Assembly (NCBI RefSeq): GCF_004358165.1
Contig: NZ_SMTG01000005.1
Span: forward strand, 268,338 to 332,337
DNA from: Luteimonas terrae
GTDB lineage: Bacteria; Pseudomonadota; Gammaproteobacteria; Xanthomonadales; Xanthomonadaceae
Length of the DNA: 64,000 nucleotides
Reading direction: 5' to 3'
Positions 9,426-18,906 of this stretch are shown here, piece by piece. Both the position numbers and the translations under genes were made by a program. Each line of letters opens with the position of its first letter. Within the stretch, counting starts at the first letter, position 1. A model generated the notes under the pieces. That model worked only from the letters and a program-made list of their open reading frames with translations, searched no databases and was not told the DNA's origin.

Positions 9426-9977
9426 TCAGCGCCGCCGTTGGTGGTGCCACAGCACCTCGCCGTGGCCGCTGGCGCGCGCCAGCACCCGGGCGAGCACGAA
9501 CAGCAGGTCCGACAGGCGGTTGAGATAGCGCACCGCCTGCGGCCGCACGTCCTCCACGCGCGACAGCGCCACCGACTCGCGTTCGGCGCGGCGCACCACG
9601 GTGCGCGCGATGTGGCAGCGTGCCGCCGCCTCGCCCCCGCCAGGCAGGATGAAATCCTTCAATGGCGGCAGGTCGTCGTTGTAACGGTCGAGCTGCTGCT
9701 CGAGGCGTTCGATGTCGGCGTCCTCGATCGCGGCGTGCCCGGGAATGCACAGCTCGCCGCCCAGATCGAACAGCTGGTGCTGCACGGTCGTCAGCAGGGC
9801 GCGGATGTCGTCGGGCACCTCGGTCGCCAGCAGCAGCCCGATCGTCGAGTTGGCCTCGTCGACGGTGCCGTAGGCGGTGACCCGCAACGCGTCCTTGCCG
9901 ACGCGGGTGCCGTCGCCCAGACCGGTAGACCCGTCGTCGCCGGTGCGGGTGTAGATCTTCGAAAGGCGGTTGCCCAT
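9426..9977 (-). CDS. Cob(I)alamin adenosyltransferase (PduO type)
   Basis: Transfers adenosyl from ATP to cob(I)alamin to form coenzyme B12. The ATP-binding N-terminus KIYTRTGDDGSTGLGDGTRVGK is diagnostic; VDEANSTIGL and the late RVEDVRPQAVRYLNRLSDLLF complete the PduO/MMAB signature. The 183-residue length is typical. It lies between a membrane protein and an HDAC-family gene on the minus strand. No cobalamin riboswitch was recognised upstream. Confidence 0.94.
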   Translation of the reverse strand: MGNRLSKIYTRTGDDGSTGLGDGTRVGKDALRVTAYGTVDEANSTIGLLLATEVPDDIRALLTTVQHQLFDLGGELCIPGHAAIEDADIERLEQQLDRYNDDLPPLKDFILPGGGEAAARCHIARTVVRRAERESVALSRVEDVRPQAVRYLNRLSDLLFVLARVLARASGHGEVLWHHQRRR

Positions 9978-9986
9978 CGGACGCGA

Positions 9987-10577
9987 TCAGTCCGCGTGCA
10001 GCGGACGCGCCTGCGCAGTCGGCCTGGGCAGCACGCGGGTCAGCAGCACGTGCGCCATCGCGGCGGCACCGACGTACATCGCGGTCACGCGCATGTAGGG
10101 CAGCAGCCAGTCGCTGTAGTTCTTCCACCAGCCGGCAACCGTCGGATTCGCGACCGATTCGCTGATCCAGTAGAAGCTGCCTTGGGCGATCAGCTGGCAG
10201 ACGATCACCGAGGCGACCACGGCGAGCACCAGCTGGCCGGTCGCGACCGGCGCGGAGGCCGACAGATGCCGGCGCAACAGGCCGCCACCGGCCCACAGCG
10301 CGAAGTACGCGGGCACCAGACACCAGTAGGCCGGCGACACGCAGTAGTGCTGCCAGAACGACAGACCCTGACTGGTGATCACGAACCAGTCCACGGCCAC
10401 CGCCAGCAGCATCAGGGCCGGAAACGCCCAGCGCTGCCAGTTGGCGAGATAGAAGCCGCCGATGAAGAACACCGCCCACGAGGCATCGGGAACCGCGGCG
10501 AAGTGATGCAGCCGGGTCGCGGCCATCAGCGCGGCCAGCAGGGCGAGAATCGTGGCGCGGCGGGCGGTGACGGACAT
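9987..10577 (-). CDS. Integral membrane protein beside the B12 adenosyltransferase
   Basis: A 196-residue hydrophobic protein with about five or six membrane segments: the N-terminal TILALLAALMAATRL, then VFFIGGFYL, FPALMLLAVAVDWFVI, CLVPAYFALWAGGG, VLAVVASVIVCQLI, and a late one at VTAMYVGAAAMAHVLL. I do not recognise a named family with certainty. Size and layout resemble substrate-binding (S) components of vitamin transporters, and the adenosyltransferase nine bases downstream makes a cobalamin link reasonable but unproven. A TAGAAT hexamer at 10613-10618 (minus) may be its -10 element. Confidence 0.8.
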   Translation of the reverse strand: MSVTARRATILALLAALMAATRLHHFAAVPDASWAVFFIGGFYLANWQRWAFPALMLLAVAVDWFVITSQGLSFWQHYCVSPAYWCLVPAYFALWAGGGLLRRHLSASAPVATGQLVLAVVASVIVCQLIAQGSFYWISESVANPTVAGWWKNYSDWLLPYMRVTAMYVGAAAMAHVLLTRVLPRPTAQARPLHAD

Positions 10578-10653
10578 CGCGGGCTCCGGTGCGGATGACA
10601 GGTGACGCGCGCATTCTAGCGGAGGCGCGACGCAGGGCGCAGAGGGCGCCGCG

Positions 10654-10659
10654 TATCAT
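10654..10659 (+). promoter_or_regulatory. -10-like hexamer at leaderless distance from ubiH
   Basis: TATCAT lies six bases before the ubiH ATG. A transcript from it would start at or very near the A of the ATG. The same arrangement recurs before several other genes here. Confidence 0.45.
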
Positions 10660-10665
10660 CGCGGC

Positions 10666-11889
10666 ATGGTGCATTCACATCCCCCGCAGGACACGCAGGT
10701 CCTGATCGTCGGCGGCGGCCTGGTCGGCGCCAGTCTGGCGATCGCGCTCGACCGCGTCGGCGTCGAGACCGCGCTCGTCGAAGCCACGCCGGCCGGCGCG
10801 ATGCCGCCGGTGTTCGATGAGCGCAATCTCAGTTTCGCCGAGGCCACGGTCAACGCGCTGACCGCGCTCGGCGTGCTGCAGAAGCTGCGCGCGCCGACCG
10901 GTCCGATCCGCGAGATCCATGTCAGCCGCGCCGGCGATTTCGGACGCGTGAAGCTGGCCGCGCGCGATTACGGGCGCGAGGCCTTCGGTCAGGTCGTGGT
11001 CGCCAGCGACTTCGGCGAGGCGCTCGAGGCGCGTCTGGCCGAGCTGCCGCGGCTGGTCCGGCATCGGCCGGCGCGTTTCGTCGGCTTCGATGGCATCGAG
11101 GACGGTCGACGCGTCGTGCGGTTGTCCGGTCCCGATGGCGAGTACCGCGTGCGTGCGCGGCTCGTGGTCGGTGCCGACGGCATCGACAGCGCGGTACGAC
11201 AGGCGCTCGGCATCGCGGTCGAGTCGCACGATTACGGGCAGACCCTGTTCATCGCCCGCCTGCGCGCGTCGCGCGCGCCGGACGGGCGCGCGTTCGAGCG
11301 CCTGACCGACGCCGGCCCCACCGCGTTGCTGCCGCGCGGCGACCGGCACTACGGACTGGTGCACGGTGTCGCGGCTGCCGATACGGACGCGGTCGCAGCG
11401 CTCGACGATGCGGCGTTTCTCACCCGCGTGCAGGCCGCGTTCGGCTGGCGTGCCGGGCGGTTCGTCGACGTCGGTCCGCGCAGCCGGCACGTCGCGCGGC
11501 GTGTCGTCGCGCAGCGCTGCGTCGACACGCGCGCGGTGCTGGTCGGCAATGCCGCGCAGAGCCTGCATCCGATCGGCGCGCAGGGATTCAATCTCGGCCT
11601 GCGCGATGCACTCACGCTTGCCGAGTGCGTCGCGGGCGCCGACGACGCGGGCGCGCCGGCGTTGCTCGAACGCCATGTCGCGCGGCGCCGTGACGATCGC
11701 ACGCGCACGCTCGCGTTCTCCGATGGCCTCGCGCGGATCACCTCGAACCCGGGCGCGCTGATGCGGCCGCTGCGCAGCCTCGGCCTGCTCGCCATCGACC
11801 GCGACAGCGCGCTGCAGGCGATGCTCGCCGGCGGTGCGATGGGCTATCGCGGTGACGTGCCGGCGCTGTGCCGCGGAGCCGCCGCATGA
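10666..11889 (+). CDS. ubiH: 2-octaprenyl-6-methoxyphenol hydroxylase (UbiH family)
   Basis: FAD-dependent aromatic hydroxylase of ubiquinone biosynthesis. The FAD fold is shown by VLIVGGGLVGASLAIAL near residue 12, the GADG fingerprint by VVGADGIDSAVRQALG, and the second FAD motif by VLVGNAAQSLHPIGAQGFNLGLRD. The length, 407 residues, matches. It is followed by a related monooxygenase with an ATGA overlap, an arrangement seen for ubiH and ubiI/visC in many Gammaproteobacteria. Assignment to UbiH rather than UbiF/I rests on motif context and is likely but not certain. Confidence 0.88.
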   Translation: MVHSHPPQDTQVLIVGGGLVGASLAIALDRVGVETALVEATPAGAMPPVFDERNLSFAEATVNALTALGVLQKLRAPTGPIREIHVSRAGDFGRVKLAARDYGREAFGQVVVASDFGEALEARLAELPRLVRHRPARFVGFDGIEDGRRVVRLSGPDGEYRVRARLVVGADGIDSAVRQALGIAVESHDYGQTLFIARLRASRAPDGRAFERLTDAGPTALLPRGDRHYGLVHGVAAADTDAVAALDDAAFLTRVQAAFGWRAGRFVDVGPRSRHVARRVVAQRCVDTRAVLVGNAAQSLHPIGAQGFNLGLRDALTLAECVAGADDAGAPALLERHVARRRDDRTRTLAFSDGLARITSNPGALMRPLRSLGLLAIDRDSALQAMLAGGAMGYRGDVPALCRGAAA

Positions 11890-13064
11890 ACCGGCGCGGG
11901 CAACGCGATGTCGTGATCGTCGGCGGTGGCGTGGTCGGCGCGGCGTGTGCGCTGGCGCTGGCCGCGCAGGATCTCGACGTGGTGCTGATCGAGGCGCGCG
12001 CCCCGGCGCGCTGGTCGGCCGATGCGCCGGACCTGCGGGTCTACGCCTTCGCCCACGACAGCGCCGGCCTGCTCGGGTCGTTCGGCGCGTGGGAGGCCGT
12101 GCGCTCGACGCGGGCGCACGCCTATCGGCGCATGCAGGTCTGGGACGCCGGCGGCGGCAGCGAGCTGGTCTTCGATGCCGACGCGCTCGGCATGCGCGAG
12201 CTGGGCTGGATCGTCGAGCACGGCCTGCTGGTCGATCGTCTGTGGGCGCGTCTGGCCGCGGCCGGTGTCGACGTGCGTGCGCCTGCGCAGGTCGAGGCGC
12301 TGGAGGAGGACGCCGACGGCGTGTCGCTGCGTCTCGAGGGCGGCGGGCGCATCGACGCGCGGCTGGCGATTGCCGCCGATGGTGCGGCGTCGACGCTGCG
12401 CACCCTGGCCGGCATCGGCGCGCATACGCACGACTACGCCCAGGCCGGTGTGGTCGGCTACATCGAAAGCGCCGAGCCGCATCGCGATACCGCCTGGCAG
12501 CGGTTTCTCGCCACCGGCCCGCTGGCGCTGCTGCCGGTGGACGGCGGCCGCAGTTCCATCGTCTGGACCTTGCCGGCCGAGGAGGCCGCGCGCGTGCGCG
12601 CGCTCGACGACACTGCATTCGCCGACGCGTTGACCCGCGCGTCGGGCGGTCGCCTCGGTACACTGACGCCGGTCTCGCCACGTGCGGCGTTCCCGCTGCG
12701 ACGTCAGCTGGCCGATGCGCAGGTACAGGGGCGTGTCCTGGTGATCGGCGACGCCGCGCACGTCGTGCATCCGCTGGCGGGGCAGGGCGTGAATCTCGGG
12801 CTGCGCGACGTGATCGGCCTGGCCGACAGCGTGGCCGATGCACGTCGTCGCGGCACGCGCTGGGATGCGCCGCAGCGGCTCGCGCGCTGGGCGCGCACGC
12901 GTCGCAGCGAGAGTGCTGTCGCCGCACACGCGTTCGACGCGATCAATCGCACCTATTCGAACGACGCGCTGCTGCCGGTGCTGCTGCGCAGCCACGCGCT
13001 GGGCATCGCACAGGCGGTGCCGCCGCTGCGCAATCTGCTGTGGAAACGGGCGGCCGGGCTTTGA
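11886..13064 (+). CDS. FAD-dependent UbiH/UbiF/VisC-family monooxygenase
   Basis: Second aromatic hydroxylase, 392 residues, paralogous to the gene before it. It carries VVIVGGGVVGAACALAL, the DG motif in IAADGAASTLRTLAGI, and VLVIGDAAHVVHPLAGQGVNLGLRD. It probably hydroxylates another ring position in ubiquinone synthesis (UbiI- or UbiF-like); which one cannot be settled by reading. The ATG at 11886 overlaps the ubiH stop, and the stop in turn overlaps a possible TTG start of a small membrane protein. Confidence 0.88.
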   Translation: MNRRGQRDVVIVGGGVVGAACALALAAQDLDVVLIEARAPARWSADAPDLRVYAFAHDSAGLLGSFGAWEAVRSTRAHAYRRMQVWDAGGGSELVFDADALGMRELGWIVEHGLLVDRLWARLAAAGVDVRAPAQVEALEEDADGVSLRLEGGGRIDARLAIAADGAASTLRTLAGIGAHTHDYAQAGVVGYIESAEPHRDTAWQRFLATGPLALLPVDGGRSSIVWTLPAEEAARVRALDDTAFADALTRASGGRLGTLTPVSPRAAFPLRRQLADAQVQGRVLVIGDAAHVVHPLAGQGVNLGLRDVIGLADSVADARRRGTRWDAPQRLARWARTRRSESAVAAHAFDAINRTYSNDALLPVLLRSHALGIAQAVPPLRNLLWKRAAGL

Positions 13065-13360
13065 CTGCGTTGCGGTGGCTGACGGCCCTGCTGGCGGCCT
13101 GCGTCGCAGCACCGGCAATGGCGATGGCCAGGTGCCCGGTCGAATCGGTCAAGCCGGGCTGGTTCGTGGCGCTGGGTTACGGCGTGCTCGCAATCGCGTT
13201 CGGGTCGGGACTGGCCCTGGTGCTGCTGACCTGGCGGCGCACGCGTGCGTTGCGGCCGGGCAGGCGCGCGCTGTGGCTGCTCGGCGCGTGCGTGATCATG
13301 CTGGGCGCGTGGCTGGCCGGTCTGATGATCTGGCTCGGCGCTTTCGTATTGCCCTGCTGA
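13061..13360 (+). CDS. Small three-helix membrane protein
   Basis: Hypothetical 99-residue protein with an N-terminal hydrophobic segment that may be a signal sequence (TALLAACVAAPAMAM), then GYGVLAIAFGSGLALVLL and LWLLGACVIMLGAWLAGLMI as membrane helices separated by an arginine-rich loop. No family recognised. No ATG is available; the TTG at 13061 overlaps the preceding stop as TTGA, and another TTG lies nine bases later. Its position suggests co-expression with the hydroxylases. Confidence 0.5.
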   Translation: MTALRWLTALLAACVAAPAMAMARCPVESVKPGWFVALGYGVLAIAFGSGLALVLLTWRRTRALRPGRRALWLLGACVIMLGAWLAGLMIWLGAFVLPC

Positions 13361-13370
13361 CCGCGCGACT

Positions 13371-14306
13371 TCAGTGCGCGAGCGCCGGCTTGCCACGCAG
13401 CTTTCTGACCAGCGCGACCAGTCCCACCACGATGCCGCCGGCGATGATGCCGACGACCGCGTTGATCAGGGTCGGCAGCACCGCGCCGAGCACCATGCCG
13501 ATCTCCGGCAACGCGCCCAGGCCGGTGGCCGCATCGTCGATCCAGGTCTGCACATCGTGCACGCCATGGGTCAGGATGCCGCCGCCGACGAGGAACATCG
13601 CCGCGGTGCCGACGATCGCCAGCGTCTTCATCAGCCACGGCGCGATCCACAGGATGCCGCGGCCGAAGGCGCTGGCGGCCGACGACGGGCGCTTGCTCAG
13701 GTACAGGCCGGCGTCGTCGAGCTTCACGATGCCCGCGACCAGGCCGTAGACGCCGACGGTCATCAGCGCGGAGATGGCCGCCAGCGCGCCGAGCTGGGTG
13801 AGGAAGGCCGCGCCGGCGACGGTGCCGAGCGTGATCGCGATGATCTCCGCCGAGAGGATCATGTCGGTACGCACCGCGCCGCGGATCTTGTCGCGCTCGA
13901 AGGCGACCGGGTCGACGTCGGCACCGGCGAGCGCCGCGGTACGCGCAGGTTTGGCGGCATCGTCCTCGGCCTTGTGCAGCAGTTTGTGCAGGACCTTCTC
14001 GAAACCCTCGTAGCAGAGGAACAGGCCGCCGGCCATCAGCAGCGGCGTGACCAGCCACGGCAACCACGCGCTGATCGCGAGCGCGGCCGGCACGAGGATC
14101 AGCTTGTTGCGGGCCGAGCCCTTGGCGACCGCCCAGACCACCGGCAGTTCGCGGTCGGCGGTGACGCCGGTGACCTGCTGGGCGTTGAGCGCGAGGTCGT
14201 CGCCGAGCACGCCGGCCGACTTGCGCGCGGCCACCTTGGTCATCACGGCCACGTCGTCGAGCACGGTGGCGATATCGTCGAGCAGGGTCAGCAGGCTGGA
14301 CGCCAT
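13371..14306 (-). CDS. DUF808 family membrane protein (YedI-like)
   Basis: 311-residue integral membrane protein of the DUF808 family, function unknown. Family landmarks include [42 protein letters not shown] at the start (DDIA and the GDDLA box), [12 protein letters not shown] with KLILVP, and the FLCYEGFEK segment. Several hydrophobic segments follow to the end. The ATG at 14306 begins right at the conserved region, and the upstream extension looks unrelated. Confidence 0.88.
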   Translation of the reverse strand: MASSLLTLLDDIATVLDDVAVMTKVAARKSAGVLGDDLALNAQQVTGVTADRELPVVWAVAKGSARNKLILVPAALAISAWLPWLVTPLLMAGGLFLCYEGFEKVLHKLLHKAEDDAAKPARTAALAGADVDPVAFERDKIRGAVRTDMILSAEIIAITLGTVAGAAFLTQLGALAAISALMTVGVYGLVAGIVKLDDAGLYLSKRPSSAASAFGRGILWIAPWLMKTLAIVGTAAMFLVGGGILTHGVHDVQTWIDDAATGLGALPEIGMVLGAVLPTLINAVVGIIAGGIVVGLVALVRKLRGKPALAH

Positions 14307-14364
14307 GCGGGTGGATCCGGAAGGGAGGGCGCGCGCAGTATGCAGCGCCGATGTGGCGCTTGTG

Positions 14365-14706
14365 TCAGCGCGCCAGCGCCCAGGCGGCCAGGCCGAACGC
14401 CAGCACCGCGACCGTGGTCGCGACGACCGCCAGCGCCTGCGCCCGCAGCAGCCGCTGCTCGGCGCGAACGGCGCCGACCTGCAAGGCCTCGATGGTCTTC
14501 TGCATGTCGGCGGCGAGCTTGCCGATCGAGTCGGCGTTCTGGCTGGCGGCGTCCTGCAGTTCGGCGATCTGCGCATCGACGACGTCGTTGCGGCGCAGCT
14601 GTCCGGCGTCGGGCAGGGCCGGCGGCGTGCGGGTGAAGATCGGCCGCGCCAGGCGGACGATCTCGGGCAGGTACGGGGCAACGACGGTGATCCAGCCTGC
14701 GGCCAT
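14365..14706 (-). CDS. Membrane-anchored coiled-coil protein
   Basis: Hypothetical protein of 113 residues. A hydrophobic start ([19 protein letters not shown]) is followed by a polar heptad-like stretch, [20 protein letters not shown], that looks coiled coil, and a C-terminal membrane helix [20 protein letters not shown] tail-anchored or hairpin protein is likely. I know no named family. The ATG at 14706 was taken because codons before it read as unrelated sequence. It lies 22 bp from the rlmM stop on the same strand. Confidence 0.72.
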   Translation of the reverse strand: MAAGWITVVAPYLPEIVRLARPIFTRTPPALPDAGQLRRNDVVDAQIAELQDAASQNADSIGKLAADMQKTIEALQVGAVRAEQRLLRAQALAVVATTVAVLAFGLAAWALAR

Positions 14707-14728
14707 GACGGGCTCCGGAGTGGCGGGC

Positions 14729-15847
14729 TTATTCGATGCTGGCGTAGACCGTGATCTCTTCACGGTCGTGATAGAGCTGGCGCGCGCGCAGCGTCAGCTT
14801 CTCGTGTTCGCCGATGTTGTTGGCGAACAGGTCCAGCGCCAGCAGCGTTTCCTGCCAGCGCTTCTTCATCGGCAGCTTGAGATTGAACACCGCGTTGCGG
14901 CACCAGCCTTCGCGGAACCAGGTGGCCATGCGTTCGGCGACGCGGCGCGGCTGCTCGACCATGTCGCAGACCATCCAGTCGACCGGGCCGACCGGCTGGT
15001 AGCGGAAGCCGTCGACGCGGTGGTGGTCGACCAGGCCAGTCTCCATCAGTTCGGCCTGCATCGGCCCGTTGTCGACCGCGGTCACGCGCATGTGCTCACG
15101 CGTCAGCACCCAGGTCCAGCCGCCCGGCGCTGCGCCCAGGTCGACCGCCTTCATGCCCGGCTTGATACGCGCCTTGCGCTCGCGCTCGGTCAGCAGCGCC
15201 ATGAAGGCTTCTTCGAGCTTGAGCGCCGAACGCGAGGGCGCATCGGCGTGCGTGCGCAGGCGCGGAATGCCGAGCGGCCACGGTGCGCTGTCGCCGACCA
15301 CCGACTGCGCCAGATATGCATGCGTACCCGAGACGAAGAACACGTGCAGGCGCGGGAAGCGCGCTTCGTCCTTCTGGCTCAGGAAGCCGCGCTTGCGCAG
15401 CGCCGGACGCAACGCGTTGCCGAAGCTCCGGGCGAGCCCGGCGAGCTGCCGGCCTTCGTCGGAATCGGAATGCTCGACGACCAGCTCGCCGTGACGGCCA
15501 CGACCGGCCAGCGCGGCGAAGATCGGCGTGATGCGGTCGCTGGGATCGAGATCGCGCAGTTCGGCCAGCAGCATCAGCTTCTGGCGCGCGAAGATCAGCT
15601 CGGCGAACGGCAACGCGCCGGTCAGCGAGGGGCCGTTGTCGGAATGGAACAGCACGTAGCCGTCGTTGCGCGTCGTCTGCGCATAGCCGGCCACGTGTAC
15701 GCCCGCGGCGCGCTCGGTCAGTTCGGCGGCGAGGTCGGGCTCGAAGCCCGGGCGGCAGTAGCACAGCAGGCCGGTGGCCGGCTGCACGGCATCGCCGACA
15801 TCGGCGTCCGGCGTGTCGACGGCGTCGAAGGTCTCGTCGGTCGTCAT
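14729..15847 (-). CDS. rlmM: 23S rRNA 2'-O-ribose methyltransferase RlmM
   Basis: SAM-dependent enzyme (formerly YgdE) that methylates the 2'-OH of C2498 in 23S rRNA. The N-terminal half holds a THUMP-like RNA-binding region starting [18 protein letters not shown]. The Rossmann domain begins at [16 protein letters not shown], with VTAVDNGPM and [14 protein letters not shown] after it, and a catalytic lysine near [11 protein letters not shown]. The 372-residue length fits. The deaminase gene starts its stop one base away, so the two are adjacent in one transcript. Confidence 0.95.
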   Translation of the reverse strand: MTTDETFDAVDTPDADVGDAVQPATGLLCYCRPGFEPDLAAELTERAAGVHVAGYAQTTRNDGYVLFHSDNGPSLTGALPFAELIFARQKLMLLAELRDLDPSDRITPIFAALAGRGRHGELVVEHSDSDEGRQLAGLARSFGNALRPALRKRGFLSQKDEARFPRLHVFFVSGTHAYLAQSVVGDSAPWPLGIPRLRTHADAPSRSALKLEEAFMALLTERERKARIKPGMKAVDLGAAPGGWTWVLTREHMRVTAVDNGPMQAELMETGLVDHHRVDGFRYQPVGPVDWMVCDMVEQPRRVAERMATWFREGWCRNAVFNLKLPMKKRWQETLLALDLFANNIGEHEKLTLRARQLYHDREEITVYASIE

Positions 15848-15848
15848 A

Positions 15849-16406
15849 TCAGTACTTCGCGCCGTCGGTTTCGCCGTAGGTCCGCAGCACCGCGCATGCC
15901 TCCTCGCGCAGGATGTCGCGCACCACCTCGATGCCGCGCTCGTTGAGCGCGCCGATCCAGTCGGCGGGCAGCGGGCCTTCGTCGAACGGCGTCAGCGCTT
16001 CCACGTCCTGCGAGCGCGCGCCGATCAGCAGCCGGTCGATGCCGGCCCAGACGGTCGCGCCGTAGCACATGCAGCAGGGCTGCGACGAGGTCGCCAGCGT
16101 CATCGCGCCGCGTTCGTTGAGGCGCGGCGTCTGCAGGCGTTGCTGCGCGAGCATGTAGGCCATGGTTTCGGCGTGCGCGACCGAACACGTGTGCGGCATC
16201 ACCCGGTTCACGCCGACCGATACGATGCGGTGCTGGCTGTCGAACACGGCCGCGCCGAAGGGACCGCCGCTCTGCGCTTCGACGTTGAGACGCGACAGCT
16301 CGATCGCGAGCGCGACCTTGTCCGTGTCGCCGGGATAGGCGCGCGCGGTGTCGACGTGTTCGTGCACCCACGCGGGCAGGGTCAGGTGGACCTGGGCATA
16401 CAGCAT
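15849..16406 (-). CDS. Nucleoside deaminase (cytidine/deoxycytidylate deaminase fold)
   Basis: Zinc hydrolase of 185 residues with the deaminase signature: HAE in VAHAETMAYML (proton shuttle E and zinc ligand H), and PCCMC in SQPCCMCYGATVWAGI giving the two zinc cysteines. GGPFGAAVFD is the usual substrate-side strand. This arrangement is seen in guanine deaminases and related enzymes; the substrate is not defined here. Start ATG at 16406. Confidence 0.85.
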   Translation of the reverse strand: MLYAQVHLTLPAWVHEHVDTARAYPGDTDKVALAIELSRLNVEAQSGGPFGAAVFDSQHRIVSVGVNRVMPHTCSVAHAETMAYMLAQQRLQTPRLNERGAMTLATSSQPCCMCYGATVWAGIDRLLIGARSQDVEALTPFDEGPLPADWIGALNERGIEVVRDILREEACAVLRTYGETDGAKY

Positions 16407-16450
16407 CGGGATATCCGGTAGAACGAAAGAGGAGGAGTGTCGCGTGCCGC

Positions 16451-16834
16451 TCAGTGCGTCACCGCGCCGGCGGGCGGCGCTTCGCAGCGCGCATTGACGC
16501 AGGCGCAGGACTGGATCTCGACGAAGCCGCAGACGCCGGCCATGCCGCGCGCCGCGCAGTCAGCCTGCAAGGCCTGCGGGTCGACCTGCGCGTTCGCGTT
16601 GACGCAGGCCGGCTGGTAGCCGCAGCAACTGCCGACGTTCCTGACCGCGCAGTCTGCATCGACCTTGCAGCTGCGGTCGGGCTGCAGCGCATTCGCCGGC
16701 AGCGGCGCGCCGTCCTGTACCGGCGTCGGCGTGGCGGCGACCGGCGCGGACGTGGCCGGCGCCGCGCAGGCCACGAGGACCAGCAGCGCCAGTGCGGCGG
16801 CGACGGACAGCAGACGGCGGAATCGGCGGCACAT
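16451..16834 (-). CDS. Cysteine-rich lipoprotein
   Basis: 127-residue predicted lipoprotein: basic start MCRRFRRLL, hydrophobic core, lipobox LVAC with the lipidated cysteine near residue 23. After a proline/alanine linker the domain contains about ten cysteines (SCKVDADCAVRN, GSCCGYQPACVN, CGFVEIQSCACVNARCEA), which suggests a disulfide-bonded periplasmic fold. Function unknown. I chose the ATG at 16834 because TAGGAT sits seven bases before it; an ATG at 16879 overlaps the glnS stop and would add 15 residues. Confidence 0.75.
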   Translation of the reverse strand: MCRRFRRLLSVAAALALLVLVACAAPATSAPVAATPTPVQDGAPLPANALQPDRSCKVDADCAVRNVGSCCGYQPACVNANAQVDPQALQADCAARGMAGVCGFVEIQSCACVNARCEAPPAGAVTH

Positions 16835-16841
16835 GCCAGCG

Positions 16842-16847
16842 ATCCTA
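16842..16847 (-). promoter_or_regulatory. -10-like hexamer at leaderless distance from the Cys-rich lipoprotein
   Basis: On the minus strand TAGGAT ends seven bases before the ATG at 16834. It favours that start over the glnS-overlapping ATG. Confidence 0.4.
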
Positions 16848-16878
16848 GCGCCGCCGCGTGTCGGCCGCGTGCGCACCA

Positions 16879-18648
<1,770 letters not shown>

Positions 18649-18792
18649 GTGGGGCTCGGGCACGATGACGGGAAAGCCGTGCAGTGTAGCGGACGGTCAA
18701 CTTGCGACACGTCCCGCCCCCGACGTGACGGGAGGGTCGCGATTTCCGTGATGCACTCCTGCCATACTTTCGTGACGACGGTACGGAAACCG

Positions 18793-18808
18793 TGGCACGC
18801 GAGTTGCG
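18793..18808 (+). promoter_or_regulatory. Sigma-54 (RpoN) -24/-12 promoter
   Basis: TGGCACGCGAGTTGCG matches the sigma-54 consensus: the -24 TGGCAC and the -12 TTGC are both intact and separated by the required five bases. Transcription would start near 18820, about 87 bases before the diguanylate cyclase ATG at 18907. Activation would need an enhancer-binding protein; I did not identify its site. Confidence 0.7.
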
Positions 18809-18906
18809 ATGGCGCAGGGACATACAGGGGGAGCAGGCATGCGCATATCGGCGCATCCGTCTATCGATGCATTCGAGCTGCTGCCCGGCGGGGCCGACGG
18901 GCAGGT

